Assembly: GCA_019239785.1 (NCBI GenBank)
Contig: JAFAZM010000351.1
Coordinates: forward strand, 1-7,071
DNA from: Sphingomonadaceae bacterium
GTDB taxonomy: Bacteria; Pseudomonadota; Alphaproteobacteria; Sphingomonadales; Sphingomonadaceae
Direction of reading: 5' to 3'
Length of the DNA: 7,071 nt
Of the stretch, positions 1 to 7,071 are shown one piece after another. The notes below the pieces were generated by a model that saw only the letters and a program-made list of their open reading frames with translations, was not told the DNA's origin and did no database searches. The stretch's first letter is position 1, and each line of letters starts with the position of its first letter. Both the position numbers and the translations under genes were made by a program.

Positions 1-2530
<2,530 letters not shown>

Positions 2531-2547
2531 CTTCGCCCCTTTTCGCG

Positions 2548-2576
2548 GTTCTGCTGAGTCAGCGGCGCTCTAGCAA
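2548..2576 (-). promoter_or_regulatory. Candidate acnA promoter with palindrome in the spacer
   Basis: On the minus strand, TTGCTA (2576-2571) and CAGAAC (2553-2548) are separated by 17 nt and lie upstream of the acnA ribosome site. The -35-like box matches 4 of 6 consensus positions and the -10-like box only 3 of 6, so this is a weak call made by eye. An 11-bp palindrome, GCTGAGTCAGC (2553-2563), fills part of the spacer, where a bound regulator could block polymerase. No Fur-, RirA- or Irr-type box was recognised here. Confidence 0.25.
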
Positions 2577-2590
2577 GGCGGGGGCAGAGG

Positions 2591-2614
2591 GGGAAGGGCG
2601 GGGCCCCTCTTCCC
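2591..2614. repeat. GC-rich inverted repeat in the acnA upstream region
   Basis: GGGAAG (2591-2596) is complementary to CTTCCC (2609-2614). The interior contains the self-complementary GGGGCCCC (2600-2607), so a hairpin or small cruciform is possible. No T-tract follows on either strand, so it does not look like an intrinsic terminator. It may be only a by-product of very high GC. Confidence 0.35.
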
Positions 2615-2659
2615 GAACGCGGTCGGCGGATCGCTGCCCAGAGAATGCGATGACGGGCG

Positions 2660-2676
2660 CGGCCTCGAAAGGGCCG
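2660..2676. repeat. Short perfect hairpin in the divergent intergenic region
   Basis: CGGCC (2660-2664) and GGCCG (2672-2676) form a 5-bp perfect stem around a 7-nt loop, TCGAAAG. It lies about 75 nt upstream of the gene at 2751 and would be in its 5' leader if transcription starts further upstream. There is no T-tract and no recognised riboswitch. Function is unknown. Confidence 0.3.
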
Positions 2677-2742
2677 AACCGGCGCTTGCGGCGGAGGGAT
2701 CATTAGCAGGGCCTTTACCAACGGCATCTATCAGGGCCGGCG

Positions 2743-2747
2743 AGGTG
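2743..2747 (+). promoter_or_regulatory. Ribosome binding site choosing the 2751 start
   Basis: AGGTG lies just before ATG 2751, with 5 nt between AGG and the ATG. The alternative in-frame GTG at 2745 would overlap this site and leave no usable spacing, so ATG 2751 is preferred. Confidence 0.5.
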
Positions 2748-2750
2748 ACC

Positions 2751-3170
2751 ATGCTGCACTTGGTGCGTTCAGACGAAGCCCCTTCCGCCGTGCCCGCGCA
2801 TCAGCGCGCGGTCGATGAGATCCAGGCCGCCATCCGGGCGGAAGGCGTCGCCGCGCGGCCGCCCTTGTTCAAGCCGGCACCGCCGCGCCCCGCGCCTTCC
2901 TCAGATCCGCTCGACCATCGCGTCGCCGAGGAGCTGGAGGCGATCGGACGCCGGCTCGAGCTGCTTGGCGGCGCACTCGCGGCCGACCCGATCCTGCTCC
3001 ACCGCTACGGCGTACAGCTGCAGTCGATCGACCTGGTCAGGCAGATGCTCGGCCATCTCGCGCAGGTCGTGCTCGCCGGCGAGAAGGACAAAGCCGTCGC
3101 AGCAATCACGCTGACCGAATTGAAGGCACGGCTCCAGCGCAGGCCGCTGCTTCGTACGGACGCCGCCTAG
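2751..3170 (+). CDS. Hypothetical 139-aa helical protein
   Basis: I do not recognise this gene. It starts at ATG 2751 (MLHLVRSDEAPSAV), ends at TAG 3168-3170 and has strong G/C third-position bias, as expected for a real gene here. The protein has no signal peptide, membrane segment or cysteine. Residues 16-31 look helical, residues 36-53 are a Pro/Ala-rich linker, and residues 54-130 look like a helical bundle with amphipathic stretches (DHRVAEELEAIGRRLELLGG, then RYGVQLQSIDLVRQMLGHLA). The tail is basic (TELKARLQRRPLLR). This suggests a small soluble cytoplasmic protein, perhaps an adaptor or oligomeric protein, but no function can be assigned. It is divergent from acnA and 212 nt upstream of the large membrane protein gene on the same strand, so co-transcription is possible but not shown. 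An in-frame GTG at 2745 would add two residues. Confidence 0.8.
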   Translation: MLHLVRSDEAPSAVPAHQRAVDEIQAAIRAEGVAARPPLFKPAPPRPAPSSDPLDHRVAEELEAIGRRLELLGGALAADPILLHRYGVQLQSIDLVRQMLGHLAQVVLAGEKDKAVAAITLTELKARLQRRPLLRTDAA

Positions 3171-3207
3171 AAGTTCGTTTCGCTCGGACGGGGCACCTCC
3201 TCTCGTC

Positions 3208-3274
3208 TGCCATTAGGCGCCAGGGCATGGCTATTGGCCTCCTCGGCCAGGTCGTTTGCCATTCGGGGCGCCAG
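3208..3274 (+). repeat. Diverged direct repeats in the 3171-3382 gap
   Basis: TGCCATTAGGCGCCAG (3208-3223) recurs as TGCCATTCGGGGCGCCAG (3257-3274), differing by a 2-nt insertion and one substitution. The start-to-start spacing is 49 nt. Each copy contains the palindrome GGCGCC. GCTATT (3230-3235) and AATAGC (3277-3282) form an additional inverted pair. The repeats lie upstream of the large membrane protein gene and could be regulator sites or remnants of a duplication. Confidence 0.45.
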
Positions 3275-3309
3275 CGAATAGCTTTCCTTTCGCAACGGGA
3301 TCGATTCCG

Positions 3310-3319
3310 GCGACGTCGC
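3310..3319. promoter_or_regulatory. Perfect 10-bp palindrome upstream of the membrane protein gene
   Basis: GCGACGTCGC is a perfect palindrome 63 nt before the ATG at 3383. It is in a plausible operator position but matches no motif I can name, and short GC palindromes arise by chance in this composition. Confidence 0.25.
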
Positions 3320-3372
3320 AACTTTAGAGACGCGTTCTCCGCTCTTCCGCGCGATGCTGTTGCCCTCGAGGG

Positions 3373-3377
3373 GGAGG
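3373..3377 (+). promoter_or_regulatory. Strong ribosome binding site fixing the 3383 start
   Basis: GGAGG, within a longer purine run, lies exactly 5 nt before ATG 3383. The same frame stays open back to an ATG at 3227, but the extra 52 codons encode an Arg-rich, unstructured segment and have no comparable ribosome site. Translation therefore most likely begins at 3383. Confidence 0.75.
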
Positions 3378-3382
3378 ACGAG

Positions 3383-5422
3383 ATGACCGCGCCTGATCCG
3401 GACGATCTTCGCTGCGACCGCCACGGCTCGCTGATCTCGACCCGGCCGCTGCCGCTGCGGCGCACGGGCAGCCGCACCCGCAATCCCCTGCGCTGGATCT
3501 GGCTCGCCTGGCGCTACGGCTGGTCGCATCCCGACGAGGATCTGCTCGGCGTCATCGACGCGGCCGGCGATGCGCTGCGCGCGCAGATCGCTTCGGCGCA
3601 GGCGGTGCTGACCGGTCCGGCCCGCGCGAAGATCGACGCGATCGAGAAGGAGCTGGAGGAGGAGCTGTGCCGGGAGGTGCCGAACCTCGCCGCGATGCTC
3701 GGCCTGGAGGCGCGGATCAACGCGCTCTACCCGCCCGCCATCCAGCGCCGCCGCGCCTGGATGCTGCGCGACCGGTTCGAGCGGGTCGCGCCGGCGCGGG
3801 CCGTCGCCGAATATTGGGCGTCCAACCCACCCGAGCCGGGCGGTCCGGAAGTGCTCGCCGAGGAGGTGCGGCGCTGCGAGGCCGTCGTCGGGCGGACCGA
3901 GGCGGCGCTCGCCACGGCCCGGGCCGGCACCGACGCTGCAGCGACCGCCGCCGCCCAGGAGCGCTGCGACCGGGCCATTGCGGAGCGCGACGTCGCCCGC
4001 GCCCAGGTCGAGGTCGACCGCAGCCGCCGCGCGATGGCCGCTGCGATCGAGGCGGCCCGCGCCGCCGCGTCCGGTTCGGCGGAGACGCGCGAGGCCGCCC
4101 AGGCCGCGCTCGACGCGGCGCGGCACGCGCATGGCGCGGCGCTCGACGCGCTCGACGCCGCCGAGGAGCTGCTCGTCCAGCGCGGCGGCGCGATCCCGCC
4201 GAGCGCCGGCAGCGCGATCGACGCCGACGCCCAGACCCTGCTGGGCTACATCCATTCCAGCTATCTGATGTCGATCGGCCGCGAGAAGGCGGTGCGCGAC
4301 CTGATGCGCTGGCTGATCATGCGCTTCTGGTCGGCGAACATCATCGCCATCGTCGTGCTGATGCTCCTCTTCGTCCTGTTCAAGGCGCTGCCTGGCACGG
4401 ACCTCATGCCGCTCGGCAATCTGGTCGTCGGCCTGTTCTTCATCGCCGCGGTCGGCCGGATCGGCGCGACGATGAGCGTGGTCCAGCGGCTGCAGACCGC
4501 GATCTCGGGCAACATCCTCGCCGGCGATGCCTTCCTCGAGCTGGCCAGGCTGCGCACCGGCAAGAACCAGATCAACCTCGCTCTGTTCGCCGGCGCGGTG
4601 TTCGCCCTCCTGCTCTACGCGATCTTCGCGACCGGCGCGCCGGCGATGCTCGGCTTCGAGAACGGCCTCTTCCCGCAAATGGAGACGCGGACCGTGGCGA
4701 CGGCGCCGGGCACGGCGGGGACTCCTCCCCCCTCCACCCCCGCCGCGAGCACCGCGCCGAAGCCGGAGCAGGCGGCGCCGCAAGCTCCGCCCGTCGCGTC
4801 CGGTCCGCCCGCCGCCGGCGGCAACGCAAGCGCAGGCGCAGCGGGCAACGGCCTCGCCGGCGCGGACGGCAACACTTCGGCCGGGAACGCCGCCGCCGCC
4901 GTCGCGCCGCCGGCCGGCAACAGCGCTGCGCCCGCCACGGGCAACAGCGCCGCGCCGGCCGCGCCCGCGGTGCACAAGGAGGGCGGCGCCGAGACCGCGG
5001 CGCCGCCGCGCTCGTTCTGGGACCGTCTGTTCGATACGGCACCGTCGCAATGCAAGGCCAATCAGCCCTGCGACCCGTTCACCCGGCTCGCCGAGGCGCT
5101 CGGCTTCCCGACCCGGATGGACTTCTTCAAATTGCTGCTCTGGGCCTTCCTCGCCGGCTTCGCCGAGCGGCTCGTTCCGGACGTGCTCGATGCGATCACG
5201 CGGCGCACGCGCGCCAACGCCAATCTCGCCGCCGATGCGGCCGGCCGGAACCGCGCCGAGGCGGAGAGGGCGCCGCCGCCGGCGCCGGCGCCCGCGCCCG
5301 TCCCGAGCCCGACACCCACGCCGCGGACCGAGACGGCCGCGCAGGCAGGCAAGGATGCGGGCAAGGGGCACGGCAGCGCAGGCGGCGGTCGACGATCGCG
5401 GGCGCGTCCCCAAGCCGGATAG
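3383..5422 (+). CDS. Unrecognised 679-aa coiled-coil membrane protein
   Basis: I cannot name this gene. From ATG 3383 (strong ribosome site) to TAG 5420-5422 it encodes 679 residues. Order seen: a basic N-terminus with RNPLRWIWLAWRYG (33-46); a charged helical segment (about 50-145); an Ala/Glu/Arg-rich probable coiled coil (about 155-265); membrane segments at about 316-336, 343-364 and 397-419; a 160-residue Ala/Pro/Gly/Asn linker (about 435-580) holding CKANQPC (557-563); a fourth membrane segment, FFKLLLWAFLAGFAERLVPD (581-600); and a Pro/Ala-rich, then basic, tail. Basic residues between segments 2 and 3 and after segment 4 suggest a cytoplasmic N-terminus and tail with the long linker in the periplasm, where C557 and C563 could pair. 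No catalytic motif is visible, so a scaffold, sensor or envelope-organising role is a guess. The gene is convergent with the small pair ending at 5433, 10 nt away. Confidence 0.88.
   Translation: MTAPDPDDLRCDRHGSLISTRPLPLRRTGSRTRNPLRWIWLAWRYGWSHPDEDLLGVIDAAGDALRAQIASAQAVLTGPARAKIDAIEKELEEELCREVPNLAAMLGLEARINALYPPAIQRRRAWMLRDRFERVAPARAVAEYWASNPPEPGGPEVLAEEVRRCEAVVGRTEAALATARAGTDAAATAAAQERCDRAIAERDVARAQVEVDRSRRAMAAAIEAARAAASGSAETREAAQAALDAARHAHGAALDALDAAEELLVQRGGAIPPSAGSAIDADAQTLLGYIHSSYLMSIGREKAVRDLMRWLIMRFWSANIIAIVVLMLLFVLFKALPGTDLMPLGNLVVGLFFIAAVGRIGATMSVVQRLQTAISGNILAGDAFLELARLRTGKNQINLALFAGAVFALLLYAIFATGAPAMLGFENGLFPQMETRTVATAPGTAGTPPPSTPAASTAPKPEQAAPQAPPVASGPPAAGGNASAGAAGNGLAGADGNTSAGNAAAAVAPPAGNSAAPATGNSAAPAAPAVHKEGGAETAAPPRSFWDRLFDTAPSQCKANQPCDPFTRLAEALGFPTRMDFFKLLLWAFLAGFAERLVPDVLDAITRRTRANANLAADAAGRNRAEAERAPPPAPAPAPVPSPTPTPRTETAAQAGKDAGKGHGSAGGGRRSRARPQAG
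4916..4963 (+). repeat. 24-nt tandem repeat inside the periplasmic linker
   Basis: Two adjacent 24-nt units encode GNSAAPAT (residues 512-519) and GNSAAPAA (520-527). They sit in a longer stretch with further GNAS, GNGL, GNTSA and GNAAA elements from residue 480, which suggests growth of the linker by repeated small duplications. The two units differ at only a few bases. Confidence 0.6.
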
Positions 5423-5432
5423 GGCTGTCCGT

Positions 5433-5747
5433 TCAGTCCCGCCGCGCGGCGGCGCCCTGGTTCCCGCTCTCCGCGGCCGGCGCGGTATTGCCCCGGGCGG
5501 CGTTCATTTGCGCATTGGCGAGGCTCTCCGCCGCATTGGTGGTGACGGCCGACTGGACCCGCATGCGTGCCGCCGCGTCGATCGCGGCGTTGCGGTTCTT
5601 CTGGGCGATATGGGCGAGCGCCTCCGGCGGCGCCGGCGCCGGTTCGTTATATTTGTGGACGGAGAGCGCGACGACGAGGACGATCGCCAGCGCCAGCGCC
5701 GTCACCAGCGCGATCCTGAGCCCGAAGCGGGTCCCGCGGCGCCTCAC
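5433..5747 (-). CDS. Small single-pass membrane protein, translationally coupled
   Basis: I do not recognise this gene. It encodes 104 residues, starting at GTG 5747-5745 and ending at TGA 5435-5433. The N-terminus is basic (MRRRGTRFG), followed by one clear hydrophobic segment at about residues 12-30, then a hydrophilic Ala/Asn/Gln-rich tail with no cysteine. The shape fits a signal-anchor protein with its tail in the periplasm; no cleavage motif is obvious. Third codon positions are almost all G or C, supporting real coding. The GTG start overlaps the TGA stop of the upstream 37-aa gene in a GTGA, and its own ribosome site is weak, so expression probably depends on translational coupling. 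Its stop lies 10 nt from the stop of the convergent large membrane protein gene, with no clear terminator between them. Confidence 0.75.
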   Translation of the reverse strand: MRRRGTRFGLRIALVTALALAIVLVVALSVHKYNEPAPAPPEALAHIAQKNRNAAIDAAARMRVQSAVTTNAAESLANAQMNAARGNTAPAAESGNQGAAARRD

Positions 5748-5857
5748 CGTTTCGAGGGCGGACGCGGCGCGCGGCCCTGGGCGGCCGCCTGGACGGCGTT
5801 GAGGACGAGCCCCGGCGGGTCGATCGCGCGGGACGGGCGGGTGAAGAAGATCTGCAT
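5744..5857 (-). CDS. 37-aa small protein, first gene of a coupled pair
   Basis: This is a short unrecognised protein starting MQIFFTRPSRAIDPPG and ending in a basic, proline-rich tail (RAPRPPSKR). It begins at ATG 5857-5855 and stops at TGA 5746-5744, overlapping the next start by 4 nt. Nearly every codon ends in G or C, as in its neighbours. The frame is open further upstream to an ATG at 5989, but that part uses less biased codons and would overlap manC, so the short form is chosen. There is no ribosome site before ATG 5857, which is compatible with a leaderless message (see the candidate promoter at 5869-5893). There is no signal peptide or membrane segment. It could be a functional small protein or mainly a device for coupling translation of the downstream membrane protein. 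Confidence 0.6.
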   Translation of the reverse strand: MQIFFTRPSRAIDPPGLVLNAVQAAAQGRAPRPPSKR

Positions 5858-5868
5858 GCGGAGTCTAG

Positions 5869-5893
5869 AGCGTGCGAGCCTGCTCCTGGTTCC
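5869..5893 (-). promoter_or_regulatory. Candidate EcfG-type (general stress) promoter for the small gene pair
   Basis: On the minus strand, GGAAC (5893-5889) is followed after 16 nt by CGCT (5872-5869). The alphaproteobacterial EcfG promoter consensus is GGAAC, a 16-17 nt spacer, then CGTT, so only one core position differs. Transcription would start a few bases before ATG 5857, giving a leaderless or nearly leaderless message, which fits the missing ribosome site. This is a by-eye match and could be chance. Confidence 0.35.
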
Positions 5894-5909
5894 CTGGAAG
5901 CACCCCGCG

Positions 5910-5933
5910 GCGTGATTTACCGGCCTTTCACGC
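5910..5933. promoter_or_regulatory. Inverted repeat between the divergent small-gene pair and manC
   Basis: GCGTGA (5910-5915) and TCACGC (5928-5933) are perfect complements separated by 12 nt, about two helical turns centre to centre, as is typical for a dimeric regulator. The site lies 24-47 nt before the manC start and could affect both divergent genes. The spacing does not fit a Crp/Fnr site (which uses 6 nt). Confidence 0.35.
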
Positions 5934-5943
5934 TCTTCCTTTA

Positions 5944-5949
5944 GAAGGT
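5944..5949 (+). promoter_or_regulatory. Ribosome binding site supporting the extended manC start
   Basis: GAAGGT lies 7 nt before ATG 5957. No comparable site precedes any candidate start nearer the conserved nucleotide-binding motif, so this decides in favour of the long N-terminus. Confidence 0.6.
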
Positions 5950-5956
5950 GCGAGCG

Positions 5957-7071
5957 ATGGACGAGACTTTTCAGCTGCGCGGCGACCACTCGCTCGGCGA
6001 GTGCGCGCTGGCGACGCTCTACCGTTCGGAGACGGGCGCGACGAGCCTGATCCTGCCCGTGATCCTGTGCGGGGGCGCAGGATCGCGCCTCTGGCCGCTG
6101 TCACGCGCCCAGCGGCCGAAGCAGATGCTCGATCTGCTTGGCGAAGGCGCAATGCTCGCCGCGACCACAGCGCGGGTTGCCGACGGCGCTATGTTCGCGC
6201 CCCCGGTCCTAGTCGCCGGCGCTGACCAGGCGGAAGCGATCGAAGCTGTCCTTCCCGAAGTCGGCCATCTGATCCTTGAGCCGGCGGCGAGAAATACCGC
6301 CCCGGCCATCGCGCTTGCGGCGCTGGCGGCGGGCGACGAGGACATCCTGCTCGTCTTGCCGAGCGACCACCGCATCGGCGACCCCGCGGCATTCCGCGAC
6401 GCCGTGCGCCGTGCGCTGCCCTTCGCGCAGGAGGGCTGGATCGTCACGTTCGGGATGAAGGCGGAGCGCGCCGAGACCGGCTACGGCTATATCGAGCGCG
6501 GGCCGGCGATCGGCGATGGCGTCCACCAGGCGGCGCGCTTCGTCGAGAAGCCCGACGCTGCCACCGCGGCCGCCTATTTGGCCGGGGGGGGGCACGACTG
6601 GAACAGCGGCATCTTCCTGATGCGTGCCGGCACCTGTCTCGACGCGCTGGCCCGGTATGCGCCGGAGATCGAAGCGGCGGCCCGCGCGGCGATGGCGGCG
6701 GCCCGGAGCGAGGGGAGGCGGCTGCTGCCCGATGCAGCCGCCTTCGCGGCCTCGCCGTCCCGGTCGATCGACTATGCGGTGATGGAGCAGGCGGAGAAGG
6801 TCGCGGTGGTACCGGTTTCGATCGGCTGGTCCGACGTCGGCAGCTGGGAGGCGCTCTACGACGTCAGCCCGCGTGACGGGGACGGCAACGCCGTTGCCGG
6901 CGACGTGCTCGCGCTTGGAGCGCAAGGCTGCCTCATTCGTTCGGAGGGGCCGCTGGTGGCGGCGATCGGGGTCGAGGACCTGGTCGTGATCGCGACGAAG
7001 GACGCGGTGCTGATCGTGCCGAGGGCGGAGAGTCAGAGAGTGAAGGACGCAGTTGAGGCGTTAAATCATAA
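5957..7071 (+). CDS. manC: Mannose-1-phosphate guanylyltransferase (GDP-mannose pyrophosphorylase), 3' end cut off by window edge
   Basis: Makes GDP-mannose from GTP and mannose-1-phosphate in the cytoplasm, for exopolysaccharide, lipopolysaccharide or GDP-sugar synthesis. The frame is open for 371 codons to the right edge. Motifs in order: nucleotide-binding GGAGSRLWPLS (39-49) with PKQ (54-56); EPAARNTAPA (108-117); LPSDH with metal-binding D137; ETGYGYI (173-179); FVEKP (195-199); WNSGIF (215-220); SIDYAVME (270-277); and GWSDVGSW (290-297). The family normally begins one or two residues before the VIL-GG motif, so residues 1-31 (MDETFQLRGDHSLG onward) are an extension; its codons are strongly G/C-ending and the start has a ribosome site. 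The window ends where monofunctional enzymes stop and two-domain AlgA/CpsB types continue into a cupin phosphomannose isomerase, so bifunctionality cannot be judged. A run of nine G at 6584-6592 keeps the frame. Confidence 0.93.
   Translation, partial: MDETFQLRGDHSLGECALATLYRSETGATSLILPVILCGGAGSRLWPLSRAQRPKQMLDLLGEGAMLAATTARVADGAMFAPPVLVAGADQAEAIEAVLPEVGHLILEPAARNTAPAIALAALAAGDEDILLVLPSDHRIGDPAAFRDAVRRALPFAQEGWIVTFGMKAERAETGYGYIERGPAIGDGVHQAARFVEKPDAATAAAYLAGGGHDWNSGIFLMRAGTCLDALARYAPEIEAAARAAMAAARSEGRRLLPDAAAFAASPSRSIDYAVMEQAEKVAVVPVSIGWSDVGSWEALYDVSPRDGDGNAVAGDVLALGAQGCLIRSEGPLVAAIGVEDLVVIATKDAVLIVPRAESQRVKDAVEALNH

Noticed and set aside
3170..3265. A possible small minus-strand gene (ATG 3265, reading MANDLAEEANSHALAP) in the intergenic gap
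   Set aside because: Its composition is more natural than other mirror frames, but there is no ribosome site at a usable distance, codon bias is weaker than in the real genes, and part of it simply reflects the direct repeats.
3227..3382. An upstream ATG that would add 52 residues to the membrane protein
   Set aside because: There is no good ribosome site, the added segment is Arg-rich and unlike a real N-terminus, and a strong ribosome site sits exactly before ATG 3383.
3167..5413. A 748-codon minus-strand frame opposite the membrane protein gene
   Set aside because: It is low-complexity Arg/Gly/Ala-rich sequence with no ribosome site. The plus-strand frame has coherent membrane segments, a strong ribosome site and proper codon bias.
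5420..5434. A CGGA/TCCG hairpin as a terminator between the convergent genes
   Set aside because: The stem is only 4 bp with an 8-nt loop and no T-tract on either side.
3667..5802. A 711-codon plus-strand frame overlapping the membrane protein gene and the small-gene pair
   Set aside because: It crosses several better supported genes, and its product is an Arg/Ala/Gly mixture typical of an out-of-frame translation.
5916..5945. TTTACC, 18-nt spacer, TTTAGA as a manC sigma-70 promoter
   Set aside because: The -10 match is poor and overlaps the ribosome site, which would remove it from the transcript.
5858..5989. A longer 81-aa version of the 37-aa small gene starting at 5989
   Set aside because: The added part overlaps the manC start and the intergenic control region and lacks the G/C-ending codon bias seen after residue 45.

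Overview
The window is very GC-rich DNA with strong G/C bias at third codon positions. It most likely comes from an alphaproteobacterial chromosome, and the protein style suggests a sphingomonad. That placement is inferred from AcnA and GDP-mannose pyrophosphorylase sequence style and codon use; there is no rRNA or other marker gene to confirm it. I see no mobile element, tRNA, CRISPR array or clear sign of horizontal transfer.

Layout: (1) 1-2530, minus strand: most of an aconitate hydratase gene (acnA), with the C-terminal end lying beyond the left edge. (2) 2531-2750: divergent intergenic region with a palindrome in the probable acnA promoter and two GC-rich hairpins. (3) 2751-3170, plus strand: an unrecognised 139-aa helical protein. 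(4) 3171-3382: a non-coding gap with diverged direct repeats and a palindrome. (5) 3383-5422, plus strand: an unrecognised 679-aa protein with an N-terminal coiled coil, four predicted membrane segments and two low-complexity Ala/Pro/Gly tracts. (6) 5433-5857, minus strand: two tiny genes whose stop and start codons overlap (GTGA), the second encoding a single-pass membrane protein. (7) 5858-5956: a short divergent promoter region with an inverted repeat. (8) 5957 to the right edge, plus strand: a mannose-1-phosphate guanylyltransferase (manC/cpsB type) with an unusual N-terminal extension, cut off at the window end.

The two recognised genes are metabolic: AcnA acts in the TCA cycle, and ManC supplies GDP-mannose for surface polysaccharide. 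The genes between them are unrecognised. The best candidates for something undescribed are the large coiled-coil membrane protein and the coupled small-gene pair convergent with it (10 bp apart). Nothing in the sequence proves that they work together. Several very long reading frames antisense to acnA and to the large membrane protein gene are by-products of high GC and are not annotated.
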